12,093 nt of DNA from Verrucomicrobiota bacterium (GCA_008933045.1 WBXJ01000069.1:1-12093), one strand, 5' to 3'. Positions 1 to 7,388 are shown, counted from the stretch's first letter. Notes: generated by a model from the sequence alone, not told the origin. Program-made: numbers and translations.

Positions 1-203
1 CGATGCAGGCTCGTGCCACACTCTTTGCAGACGCTCTGGGTCCGCTGATTATTTGCACGGCATTTGCGACACTTGATAAAAAGATGGCTGCCACAACTTG
101 TGCAGACTGTCGCATTATTTGCGTTTGAGTGGCCGCATTTGCTGCAAGAAAACTCACGGCCTTTTGATTGTGAAACCGAAGAGTCATTCTTTCTTATCTT
201 CAT
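1..203 (-). CDS. Double zinc-ribbon protein, N-terminal part (cut by window edge)
   Basis: The reading frame starts at the ATG complementary to 201-203 and stays open for 67 codons to the left edge. It encodes two tandem zinc ribbons with exactly the same spacing: Cys20/Cys23 with Cys34/Cys37, then Cys45/Cys48 with Cys59/Cys62, a period of 25 residues. Each second knuckle reads CxxCG or CxECG. This matches the double zinc-ribbon style (DZR-like), usually a structural or protein/nucleic-acid binding module; no catalytic role can be read. About 17 polar residues precede the first Cys, with no signal peptide or membrane segment. The start lies inside the 3' end of the upstream ExbB-type gene (20 bp overlap, different frame), so the two are probably translationally coupled. 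The rest of the protein is outside the window and could carry another domain, so the function is open. The regular Cys spacing makes a real gene very likely. Confidence 0.8.
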   Translation of the reverse strand, partial: MKIRKNDSSVSQSKGREFSCSKCGHSNANNATVCTSCGSHLFIKCRKCRANNQRTQSVCKECGTSLH

Positions 204-912
204 CCGGCAAAAATTCAATTTCAATTCGAGAAACAAGTTCTTGTGCAAAGTTATCTAACTCAACGGTCAATACTCGGAGATTATGAACAAGCCAGTTGTA
301 ACCGAACATTGAAGGAATTGCCACCAATAACCCTGCCACTGTCGTGATGAGTGCCGCCGCGACTCCGGGTGCCATAGTTGCTAAATCCGCACTCCCTTTC
401 ATCGCCACATAACTGAACGTGCTCATCACGCCCCAAACCGTCCCAAGCAAGCCCAGAAACGGAGCGCCGCTCACCGCGATCGCCAACAAGATCAAGCCCG
501 ACTCCAACTGCAAAGATTGTTGGGCAACTGCCCGTTCGAGTGCCCGTTTCACATGTTCCATTTTGGCTAGGGATAATGGCTTCGGGGCATCTGTCGGATT
601 TGCCGCCTTTAATCGCCCTTGAAGTTCGGTGCATCCCGCTTGATAAACCACAAAAATTGGGCAACCCTGCACTTGGATTTGGCGATCAAATATGCTCGTA
701 ACTTGGGTCTGTGTCCGAAATTCTTCGTAGAAAAGTCGGTTCATCTTGTTCGCTCGGAGCATCTGCAATCCCTTGGATCCCATGACAGACCAAGCGAAAA
801 TTGAAAAAACTACCAAGACAAAAATAATGATCTTGGCTTCTGGGGTAGCTTGATCCCAAACGTAAAGCAGCTCCATCTGGGAGTTCGCTAAGAGTGTAGA
901 GGCCGCAGTCAT
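184..912 (-). CDS. MotA/TolQ/ExbB-family proton channel protein
   Basis: This 242-residue inner-membrane protein is a subunit of a proton-motive-force-driven motor channel of the ExbB/TolQ type, which normally works with an ExbD/TolR partner. Three membrane segments are visible at about residues 27-45, 138-163 and 181-205, with a large cytoplasmic region between the first two. The family signature sits in the last two helices: GAPFLGLLGTVWGVMSTF at 149-166 and APGVAAALITTVAGLLVAIP at 181-200. Length is normal for TolQ/ExbB (about 220-245). The chosen ATG (910-912) has no clear Shine-Dalgarno sequence; Met13 is an alternative but would leave an unusually short N-terminus before helix 1. The gene starts 76 bp after glnD and is followed by a zinc-ribbon gene rather than the expected exbD. 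ExbB, TolQ and a MotA-like channel cannot be told apart from this gene alone. Confidence 0.93.
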   Translation of the reverse strand: MTAASTLLANSQMELLYVWDQATPEAKIIIFVLVVFSIFAWSVMGSKGLQMLRANKMNRLFYEEFRTQTQVTSIFDRQIQVQGCPIFVVYQAGCTELQGRLKAANPTDAPKPLSLAKMEHVKRALERAVAQQSLQLESGLILLAIAVSGAPFLGLLGTVWGVMSTFSYVAMKGSADLATMAPGVAAALITTVAGLLVAIPSMFGYNWLVHNLRVLTVELDNFAQELVSRIEIEFLPDEDKKE

Positions 913-943
913 GAGATCGTGATTATTAGTTCAATTAGCCAAG

Positions 944-972
944 GATTTACAGGTGTAATGAGCATTGGTCAA
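944..972 (-). promoter_or_regulatory. Weak candidate promoter before the ExbB-type gene
   Basis: On the minus strand the glnD/exbB gap contains TTGACC (967-972, five of six matches to the -35 consensus), a 17-bp spacer, and TAAATC (944-949, three of six matches to the -10). A second possible -10, AATAAT, lies at 922-927 but has a poor -35. The gap shows no clear terminator. Read-through from glnD is equally possible. Confidence 0.25.
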
Positions 973-988
973 AGGGATTTGAGTCAAG

Positions 989-3787
989 TTATTCACACGT
1001 TATTAACAATTTGCCTCGACCCTTGATCCGATCCATCTTTGCGATAGCTTGTCGCAGTTTTTCTCCTACTGTTTTCTGTTGGGTTTCGGAGGTAATTTTA
1101 GTGCCATTCAGGTTCCGCACATAAAACGAATCAATCGCTGCCCCTTTTTCTGTGACAATTTTGGCCAACGCAAGGTCCAGTTTCAACTCAGTCAATGTTT
1201 GTGAAATAGTAAATAATAGACCGACCCGATCCTTGGTTTCTACATCGATCACGGTTCGTCGTTCCGCCGTCGAGTTATCGAATGTGATCAGTGTCGGTAT
1301 CTCTTCACCTTCGAGACCTTGATAAATACTCTGTAATCGGGGCTGCTTGGCGAGAAGCTCATCCAAGTCGATTTCCCCGAGCAATGCTTCATTAAAAATG
1401 CGCTCGAACTTTTCACGCTCATCTTTCTTGGGAAGCGTGCCAGTTTTGGCATCCGTCACAAAAAATGTATCCAGAATAATCCCATCACCCCGAGTGAAAA
1501 TATGGGCACTGAGAACGTTGAGACCAGCACCCGTCAAGCAGGCAGCAATTTTTGTGAAAATGCCCGCCCGATCCCATGTGCAAACATTGAGCGAAGTGAA
1601 GCCTCGATCCGGCTCATTATGCCAAGTCACCACGGGGATCAACGATCGATCCTCCTCCATCAACTGGATGTGCATAAACCGGTGGGCTAGTGCGACGTCG
1701 GCAGCGATCTGTCGAGCGGAATGAATGGCAAAATATCGTGGCGGCAAATGTGCGAAATGTGCCTCGATTTCTTCTGGACTCAATGTGCTGGGCAGCAATT
1801 TCTGAACCTCTTCCTTGAGCAATTCAATTTGCTTTTGTTCAGCTCGGATAAAATCATCGCCGCCTGATAATAAAGCCGCCGTTTTACTCATCAACGATTG
1901 CAGCAATGAATCCTTAAACCCATTCCAAAGCTGGTCGCTCGTGCCCATTGAATCCGCCAATGTGTGCAACGTGAGCATGACTAAATTCTGAGAATTCTGG
2001 ATCACGCTCGCGAATTGACGAATCACTCCAGGATCATCTAAGTCCCGCCGTTGCGATATCTGAACCATGAGAAGATGATTTTCAATAATCAGCCGCAACG
2101 AATGAGTGGTGGCTCCGTCCAGACCTAAACGTCGGGCAACGCCACGGGCTATTTTCCCTCCGGCTTCACTATGGTCGCCCGTATTAAAACCTTTCCCCGC
2201 ATCATGAAGTAATAAAGCGAGATAAAGCACCGACGGATGCTCTAGGTTCAAAAACATGGGCGTGTAAACACCCAGAGGAGCTTCGGTCGCCGCCCAAATC
2301 TTATCCAACTTTTCGAGACAAACCAGAGTGTGTTCATCGACCGTGTATTGGTGATAAAACTCATGCTGCACCATGCAAGTGAGTTTGCCAAATTCAGGGA
2401 TGTATTTTCCTAGAAACCCCACTTCGTGCATGGTTCGGAGCACGGGTGCAACGTTGCCTCGTTGGCTTAATATTTGTAAAAATGTTTCCGAAACATGGGG
2501 GTCACGACAGAATTCACGGTTAATCAACGGGAGTTGGTTTCGGATCGTTTGCGCCAAGTCGGGATGTAAAGTGACCCCTCGCTGTTGGGCATGCAAAAAC
2601 ACACGCATCAATCGGCGAGGCTGTTCCTTAAAACTTCGTGGCCCCTCACAAATTTGTCCCTCCAGAATTTTGAACCCATCAACAATTTGCTGAGTAGCCC
2701 GCTGCTTCCCTTTGCGAAAGAGATCCGCCAACGACCGCACCCCGCCCGCCGGCAACGCCAATCGCTGCTCCAGAGTTCGCGTGATCAGGTAGATATTGCG
2801 CATGTGAAGAAAGAGGTCGCGCATGAACTCTTCAATCCTTCGACTGGGGGAACGATCTGTGTAACCTAGATTATTTGCCACGGTCGGTTGCACATTCTTG
2901 GCGATCACATCCACGGCGCGTTTGGCGACATAGTGCAACTCATTCCGAACACGCATGAGATAATCATACGCGGCATCGAGCTGTTTCCTCTCCGTCTCCG
3001 AAACTAACCCATGTGGTTCCAAATCCTTCAGCGTCCGCACTCGGTATTTAAAAAATGTCATCCAGAGCAAATTCTGGTAATCACGCAATCCTCCGCACCC
3101 ATTTTTAATATTTGGCTCCTGCATTGATGCCGAGTTGCCAAATTTTGCGCGGCGCGTGGCTTGATCCTCCAACCGAGATTTGATGTAGGTTTTTTCCTGG
3201 CCACGGACGCATTTGGCGACGATCACGGCTTGCAGCCTCACCAACATCGCCGGTTCACCCGCGACCAGCCGCGACTCGATCAACGAAGTCTTGGATTGCA
3301 TGTCGCTATTCGCCGCAACGACGGCATCCTCCACGCTTCGCACCGAATGCCCGACCTTCAAACCAATATCCCACAAGGTGTAAAGCAGCCCATCGGTCAG
3401 GGCGGAGAGCGAAGGGTGCGCCTTGCCGCAAGTTACCTGATGAGGCTCATGTAAAAACATGATATCAATATCGCTGAAGGGGTTAAGTTCACCCCGTCCA
3501 TAGCCGCCGATCGCCACTACCGCGAAACGTGGCACCGCGAAGCGAGTCGCTAGCAGGTTCGACTCGACTGCGGCTAGGATATACCGAATCAACACATCAA
3601 TCACCATCGAACGGGCACGCGCAACCTCCAGCCCCCCCACTCCCGCTTTATGCAGCATGGTGACACGGTGGTTTTCCAGTTTGAGGAAATGTTTGTACCG
3701 AGCCAGTTCTTGGCTGGGCTGCCGATTCTCAGGCAGCGTCAACCGCTTCACGGCGTCTACCTCAATTTTTTCCGCAAACGATAACAT
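989..3787 (-). CDS. glnD: Bifunctional PII uridylyltransferase / uridylyl-removing enzyme GlnD
   Basis: GlnD senses glutamine and adds or removes UMP on the PII signal protein, setting nitrogen assimilation. The 932 residues (E. coli GlnD is about 890) carry all domains in order. The nucleotidyltransferase core has GGYGRGELNPFSDIDI at 94-109, with the catalytic Asp pair D106/D108. The conserved linker with NIKNGCGGLRDYQ is at 226-238. The HD hydrolase domain has H486, the HD pair H528/D529, H539, H571 and D612. Two ACT domains begin near 732 and 846 (TWDRAGIFTKIA; TKDRVGLLFTIS) and bind glutamine in this family. Both active sites look intact, so both activities are expected. The ATG lacks a Shine-Dalgarno sequence, but the next frame-compatible starts would cut into the conserved N-terminus. 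It follows the DUF1593 gene by 60 bp, and no strong promoter is visible in that gap. No glnB or glnK is in the window. Family assignment is close to certain. Confidence 0.97.
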   Translation of the reverse strand: MLSFAEKIEVDAVKRLTLPENRQPSQELARYKHFLKLENHRVTMLHKAGVGGLEVARARSMVIDVLIRYILAAVESNLLATRFAVPRFAVVAIGGYGRGELNPFSDIDIMFLHEPHQVTCGKAHPSLSALTDGLLYTLWDIGLKVGHSVRSVEDAVVAANSDMQSKTSLIESRLVAGEPAMLVRLQAVIVAKCVRGQEKTYIKSRLEDQATRRAKFGNSASMQEPNIKNGCGGLRDYQNLLWMTFFKYRVRTLKDLEPHGLVSETERKQLDAAYDYLMRVRNELHYVAKRAVDVIAKNVQPTVANNLGYTDRSPSRRIEEFMRDLFLHMRNIYLITRTLEQRLALPAGGVRSLADLFRKGKQRATQQIVDGFKILEGQICEGPRSFKEQPRRLMRVFLHAQQRGVTLHPDLAQTIRNQLPLINREFCRDPHVSETFLQILSQRGNVAPVLRTMHEVGFLGKYIPEFGKLTCMVQHEFYHQYTVDEHTLVCLEKLDKIWAATEAPLGVYTPMFLNLEHPSVLYLALLLHDAGKGFNTGDHSEAGGKIARGVARRLGLDGATTHSLRLIIENHLLMVQISQRRDLDDPGVIRQFASVIQNSQNLVMLTLHTLADSMGTSDQLWNGFKDSLLQSLMSKTAALLSGGDDFIRAEQKQIELLKEEVQKLLPSTLSPEEIEAHFAHLPPRYFAIHSARQIAADVALAHRFMHIQLMEEDRSLIPVVTWHNEPDRGFTSLNVCTWDRAGIFTKIAACLTGAGLNVLSAHIFTRGDGIILDTFFVTDAKTGTLPKKDEREKFERIFNEALLGEIDLDELLAKQPRLQSIYQGLEGEEIPTLITFDNSTAERRTVIDVETKDRVGLLFTISQTLTELKLDLALAKIVTEKGAAIDSFYVRNLNGTKITSETQQKTVGEKLRQAIAKMDRIKGRGKLLITCE

Positions 3788-3847
3788 TCAAAACACAAAT
3801 TAGAGGAAAGAAAGCTGAGCGCAAGAAAGCAGCGAATCCGCAAACTG

Positions 3848-5311
3848 TTACCTCGAACCGCTTGCGGCTCCCATCGGCAGAAGGGTCAGAACAATTCTTT
3901 GATAACGCGTGAGGGCTGGCGTGCCCGTGTCGGTGACGGCGACAATCACATGCAGGGTTTCCTGTACAACCACGCTCGGGACAACGAGGGAAGCCTGCGC
4001 CCGATCTACATTCGCGAGGACGGGCTGAGGGCCTCGGTAACTGCCCGCCTCGGGATAAATGAACCACTCGAACCGGAGCGGTTGACCGTCCGGATCCGTC
4101 GATTCGCCCGCATCCATGATCACCTTCTCGCCAATGCGGACAATACGTTTGGCACCGCCGCGAACGCGAACGATGGGCGGATGATTGGCTTCGGAAAATC
4201 CAGTAACACACCAGTCCAACCTGGCTCGAAAATCGTTTTGAAGCGCGGTGGCCCAGCGTGCGAGGGTGTTGTCGCGGTTGGTCACACCGTTCCAATCGTC
4301 AGTTTGATTCGCCCAAAAGTACGGCCGCTCGGGGAAGTTTGTGTTCGCGCCGTAGCGACCCGGCCAACTGCCCCAAGTCGGCTCCTCTGGATCGTTCATC
4401 CCGGTGGGTATGAGATACAAAAAAGTCCCAGTGTCGCCCTCCTTCTGCCAGTGGGTCGTGTTCGTGGGGTAGAGCGCGCCCAACGGCCCATGCCCAGTGA
4501 GGCAATCGCGCACGAGGTCAAACCCACCGGCGCGGGCCGTGAGCGCGGAGAACCGATGATACCAGCGTCGTCCGTTCAACTCTGGCCGGAAGGTGTCCAC
4601 CCAAAGCGGAAAAGGCGGTTCCACCATCGCCGTGTGCATGCCGAACTTGTCCGCAGAACTGAGGCGCAGACGGCTCTTGAACCGCGCATAACCCGTCGGC
4701 CCGCGCTCCCGCAGCACGCGGTCGAGCACCCGTTTGAGATTGTTCGTGGCCGCCCCCTGATCCGTGCCCCAATCCGAATACCAAAGTGGACGGGGATCAG
4801 GGCTGTCCACAGCCGCGATGAGGAGCTGAACAGCCGCATCCGTCCCGCCGTGGCCAGCGACAGTGCGCTGCCACAGGTTCGAGCGCGTCGGATAGCGCAC
4901 GTCATGTTGCACGAGATTCGTCCAGCACTGACCGTAGGCGTCCACCAGTCGGCGCACGATGCCGAGGCCGGTGCGTTCGGGATTTTGGTTCTCGCCGTCA
5001 CGCGCAACGAGCCGGTTAGCGATCAACCCTTCGATGTCCCATTCGTTGGCGTAAAGCAGGAACCGCACGAGGGATTGCTCATCATCAGGATCGCCGCCCG
5101 CATCGGTTTCAATGATGAGCCGCAGGCGTTCCGCACCGGACACAGGCAGGATTTGGTGACTAAGAAAAAGTGCTGAAAACAAGAGCAAACCCAAGCCCAG
5201 AGGTCCGAACCTGACCGAGAAGCAAACGCGGCAGGACTGCTGGGTATGGCCGACAGTGCCGCCATCCCGCAAGACCGCCGACAAAGCAGAGGACTCGAAG
5301 AAACCCAACAT
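3848..5311 (-). CDS. Secreted DUF1593 / Sde182-type nucleoside-hydrolase-like protein
   Basis: This 487-residue protein belongs to the DUF1593 group (cellulose-binding protein Sde182-like), which has an N-terminal nucleoside-hydrolase-like fold and a C-terminal Ig-like domain. Residues 67-98 contain the hallmark TDAGGDPDDEQS, with D70, D74, D76 and D77 at the place of the metal-binding DxDxGxDD cluster of nucleoside hydrolases, followed by VRFLLYANEWDIEGLI. The DPRPLWYSDWGTDQGA stretch (172-187) and RWATALQNDFRARLDWCV (352-369) are also typical. Residues about 377-477 (with GESTDPDGQPLRFEWF) form the Ig/cadherin-like C-terminus. A hydrophobic signal segment is at about 35-50 with likely cleavage near SGA60, so the protein is exported. 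The substrate is unknown; a nucleoside or a glycan-linked ribose/arabinose are possibilities only. The ATG leaves an unusually long 35-residue stretch before the signal helix, and no other ATG or GTG is in frame. It follows a small unknown gene by 43 bp, probably in the same transcript. Confidence 0.9.
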   Translation of the reverse strand: MLGFFESSALSAVLRDGGTVGHTQQSCRVCFSVRFGPLGLGLLLFSALFLSHQILPVSGAERLRLIIETDAGGDPDDEQSLVRFLLYANEWDIEGLIANRLVARDGENQNPERTGLGIVRRLVDAYGQCWTNLVQHDVRYPTRSNLWQRTVAGHGGTDAAVQLLIAAVDSPDPRPLWYSDWGTDQGAATNNLKRVLDRVLRERGPTGYARFKSRLRLSSADKFGMHTAMVEPPFPLWVDTFRPELNGRRWYHRFSALTARAGGFDLVRDCLTGHGPLGALYPTNTTHWQKEGDTGTFLYLIPTGMNDPEEPTWGSWPGRYGANTNFPERPYFWANQTDDWNGVTNRDNTLARWATALQNDFRARLDWCVTGFSEANHPPIVRVRGGAKRIVRIGEKVIMDAGESTDPDGQPLRFEWFIYPEAGSYRGPQPVLANVDRAQASLVVPSVVVQETLHVIVAVTDTGTPALTRYQRIVLTLLPMGAASGSR

Positions 5312-5354
5312 TTCAAAGATGATGCATCCAACAATCGTATTGGGATATTAAAAC

Positions 5355-5837
5355 TCAGGGCACGCAAACTACTGGCGAGAGGCCATCCGGCCCCGGTGTG
5401 GTCCATTCGGAAACGATTTTCTGACCCTCCTGTGAAATCATCGGATACCAATCCTTGTCCTTCTCGCGCCGGACAAACCGCAGGGCCTGCGCTCCAGCCC
5501 GACCGATCATCGGTGCGGAATTCTTTGCACGCGCCTCCTCCATGTCCTTCTTCAATTCGGGCGAATATCGCTCGAGATAGGCAATCCGCCGACCCTTCAT
5601 ATCCTCCGGCTTGTCCGCAATCACCACGGCCTTCACACCATCCTCCTCCGGGCCATCGATCCCTCGGATCGGCGGGATCATGCTCGCCTCGGCGATGAAC
5701 AACTGCGATTTGCTCAAGTCATAAAAAAACGCCTTCGCCCCGCCGCGCCCCTGCTTCCACGAATTGTAAAAGAATAAGCACGCGACCAAGAACAGCGATG
5801 CTGCCACCAACAATTGCATTTTCGAGCGGCTGTTCAT
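5355..5837 (-). CDS. Single-pass membrane protein of unknown function, partner of pseudopilin
   Basis: I do not recognise a named family. From the ATG complementary to 5835-5837 it is a 160-residue protein with a positively charged N-terminus (MNSRSK), one membrane helix at about residues 8-25, and a soluble, presumably periplasmic, remainder. Readable blocks are FFYDLSKSQLFIAEASMIPP (37-56), a Gly/Asp/Glu-rich stretch DGPEEDGVKAVV (61-72), KGRRIAYLERYSPELKK (81-97) and a C-terminal WYPMISQEGQKIVSEW (130-145). The frame stays open further upstream, but that extension runs inside the pseudopilin gene; the chosen start follows the pseudopilin stop by only 2 bp, giving clear translational coupling. 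From memory, similar small proteins follow single pseudopilin genes in Verrucomicrobiota, so it may assist or be displayed with the pseudopilin. That role is inference. No catalytic motif is seen. Confidence 0.8.
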   Translation of the reverse strand: MNSRSKMQLLVAASLFLVACLFFYNSWKQGRGGAKAFFYDLSKSQLFIAEASMIPPIRGIDGPEEDGVKAVVIADKPEDMKGRRIAYLERYSPELKKDMEEARAKNSAPMIGRAGAQALRFVRREKDKDWYPMISQEGQKIVSEWTTPGPDGLSPVVCVP

Positions 5838-5839
5838 GA

Positions 5840-6640
5840 TCAATGTGGATCCGCCTTGGCCGACCAAAAACACTGCACCGTATTGCAGGGAATCAACGCC
5901 GCGTTCCAAAGGCTGGCACTGCCGTCGGCAAATCCGTAATTTGAACGGCGCGAATGCCTCACCGCACCGCGATCACCTTGGGCCACTCGATTAAACCCGG
6001 CGGAATTCGCGTCACCCACTTCCTTCCAAATCCACCACCGGTCATGCTGCCAGGCTCCGTAGATATCGCTGTTGCCATCGCCAAACAAGACGAGCTTGGA
6101 AGGTGCCTCGACGGCATTCCATCGACACATGTTGCCCTCGTAGATCGGTGCGGGCCTGCCGAACGGCGGCGGCGCCCCACCCCGGATCCAATGAACGTTC
6201 ACAGCACCAATCCCACTGGGCAAATCGATCTCGAATTCCACCGGTTTGCCGCGCACCTGCAAGGCCGCCGGCCCCGTGGGGTTCGTTGTCAACTTCCCAA
6301 GTGCGTAAACCTCTTTCTTCTCCACCGGACAATCGTACAAGTTCGGATTATCGCCCACATAACGGTAAAGATAAGAACGCCAGGTTGTCTCATACGACCC
6401 CATCGCCGCCTGAATCGGCGGGAACGCGTCCTGGTTGTCATTAGAATACATGTGGGTTGCCTGGACGAGTTGCCTCATGCTGTTGAGGCAATAGATTTGC
6501 TGCGTCTTGCCCTTGGCCTTGCTCAACGCGGGCAACAACATCGAAGCCAGTATCGCGATAATCGCGATAACCACTAGCAATTCAATCAGCGTAAAACCCC
6601 GGTGCCCGCGCCAATACTTTGATCGATTGAGTCCTATCAT
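5840..6640 (-). CDS. Prepilin-type pseudopilin with H-X9-DG domain (type II secretion-like)
   Basis: This is a 266-residue type IV pilin-like protein. Counting from the ATG at 6640, the prepilin peptidase site GFTLIE is at 15-20: cleavage after Gly15, methylation of Phe16, and Glu20 at the +5 position. A hydrophobic helix follows to about residue 37 (LLVVIAIIAILASMLLPAL). The continuing amphipathic helix has the phylum-typical AKGKTQQIYCLNSMRQLVQA. Near the C-terminus His229, then nine residues, then Asp239-Gly240 form the H-X9-DG signature (HSRRSNYGFADG). Such proteins are processed by PilD-like peptidase and are thought to join secretion pseudopili or be anchored as surface proteins; Verrucomicrobiota encode many orphan copies. 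A TTG three codons upstream (6647-6649) has an AGGG six bases before it and is an alternative start. A good promoter lies at 6690-6718, and the next gene begins 2 bp after the stop. No secretion ATPase or secretin genes are nearby. Confidence 0.95.
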   Translation of the reverse strand: MIGLNRSKYWRGHRGFTLIELLVVIAIIAILASMLLPALSKAKGKTQQIYCLNSMRQLVQATHMYSNDNQDAFPPIQAAMGSYETTWRSYLYRYVGDNPNLYDCPVEKKEVYALGKLTTNPTGPAALQVRGKPVEFEIDLPSGIGAVNVHWIRGGAPPPFGRPAPIYEGNMCRWNAVEAPSKLVLFGDGNSDIYGAWQHDRWWIWKEVGDANSAGFNRVAQGDRGAVRHSRRSNYGFADGSASLWNAALIPCNTVQCFWSAKADPH

Positions 6641-6689
6641 GACGAGCAATTTGAACCCTAGCAGATTTCACGCCCCAGATGCCAGCAGA

Positions 6690-6718
6690 AGTATAAACCT
6701 CGCAACTATTCCTGTCAT
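6690..6718 (-). promoter_or_regulatory. Sigma70-type promoter for the pseudopilin cassette
   Basis: On the minus strand ATGACA (6713-6718, five of six matches to TTGACA) is followed by a 17-bp spacer and TATACT (6690-6695, five of six matches to TATAAT). Transcription would begin near 6683, giving a leader of about 43 bases before the ATG at 6640. It lies in the divergent gap before the sigma-factor gene, so its upstream edge may overlap that gene's control region. Confidence 0.6.
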
Positions 6719-6737
6719 TGGTGTTAAATTGGGTTTG

Positions 6738-7337
6738 ATGGCTGGCGTTGTTGATCCTGATGCAGCCCTGATGACTCGCGTCAAACAGGGTGACATGGAG
6801 GCTTTTGCCGAATTGGTGGAGAAGTATAAACAAAACGTCGCTAACATGATCTTTCGGACGTTGCCGGATGCCACTGAAGCAGAGGATCTCACTCAAGTAG
6901 TTTTTATCCAAGTTTGGAAGTCGGCGGAGCGTTATCGAGTGGAAGCTAAGTTTTCCACGTGGCTTTTTACGATCGCTCGCAATTTGTGCCTGAACGAAAT
7001 CCGACGACGAAACCGGCACCCTGCGGATTCGCTCGATGCAGCGACTGGGGAGAGGGAGGACCAGCCCGGTCGGCAGTTTACGGATTTTCGCGAAGTTTCG
7101 CCCCCCGATTTACTCCTACGTAACGAGTTGCAAGCCAAGGTGCAGGAAGTTTTACAAGCCTTGCCAGAAAACCAACGCACAGCCCTCTTGCTTTTTAAGG
7201 AAGAGGAGATGTCTTACGAAGCGATTTCGGAGGTTCTCGGCTGTTCTTTATCAGCCACAAAATCCCTCATCCACCGCGCACGCGAAACGCTGAAGGACAA
7301 ATTAAAGCCTTATCTAAACACCGGAGAATGGCCTTAA
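6738..7337 (+). CDS. ECF-type RNA polymerase sigma-70 factor
   Basis: This is a 199-residue alternative sigma factor that would direct RNA polymerase to a specific stress regulon. Region 2 covers about residues 15-92, with EAEDLTQVVFIQVWKSAERY (47-66) and FSTWLFTIARNLCLNEIRRR (72-91) containing the usual -10 recognition and core-binding elements. Region 4 covers about 142-189, with LPENQRTALLLFKEEEMSYE (142-161) and a helix-turn-helix ending SATKSLIHRARETLK (172-186) for -35 recognition. A linker of about 50 residues separates them, and no extra C-terminal domain is present. I chose the ATG at 6738 because the protein then begins right before the conserved region; longer frames back to 6639 or 6507 are open but would overlap the divergent pseudopilin start. 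No strong Shine-Dalgarno sequence is visible. The membrane anti-sigma candidate follows after 51 bp. I cannot assign an ECF subgroup from the sequence alone. Confidence 0.93.
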   Translation: MAGVVDPDAALMTRVKQGDMEAFAELVEKYKQNVANMIFRTLPDATEAEDLTQVVFIQVWKSAERYRVEAKFSTWLFTIARNLCLNEIRRRNRHPADSLDAATGEREDQPGRQFTDFREVSPPDLLLRNELQAKVQEVLQALPENQRTALLLFKEEEMSYEAISEVLGCSLSATKSLIHRARETLKDKLKPYLNTGEWP

Positions 7338-7343
7338 AACGTT

Positions 7344-7375
7344 ACCGAGAAACTTTTTTGCCGCCTCGGTTTTTA
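7344..7375 (+). terminator. Possible hairpin plus T-run between sigma and anti-sigma genes
   Basis: ACCGAG (7344-7349) can pair with CTCGGT (7365-7370), leaving a 15-base loop, and is followed directly by five further T residues (7371-7375). It starts 7 bases after the sigma stop codon. It could act as a partial terminator that lowers anti-sigma expression relative to sigma, but a six-pair stem with a long loop is weak, so this is tentative. Confidence 0.3.
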
Positions 7376-7388
7376 ATCCTAAGACGAG

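Noticed and set aside
3899..5176. 425-codon open frame on the plus strand
   Set aside because: It lies wholly antisense to the DUF1593 gene, has no recognisable domain or signal peptide and is full of Arg/Pro/Ala. It is an expected shadow of GC-rich coding DNA.
5838..5909. 24-codon upstream extension of the small membrane protein
   Set aside because: It lies within the pseudopilin coding sequence and carries no signal-like residues; the ATG at 5837 directly precedes a charged n-region and the membrane helix.
6507..6737. N-terminal extension of the sigma-factor frame
   Set aside because: Residues before the ATG at 6738 do not look like sigma region 2 and overlap the pseudopilin coding region on the other strand. 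ECF factors normally begin close to region 2.
6582..7019. 145-codon minus-strand frame opposite the sigma factor
   Set aside because: It is antisense to clearly conserved sigma region 2 sequence and shows no domain of its own.
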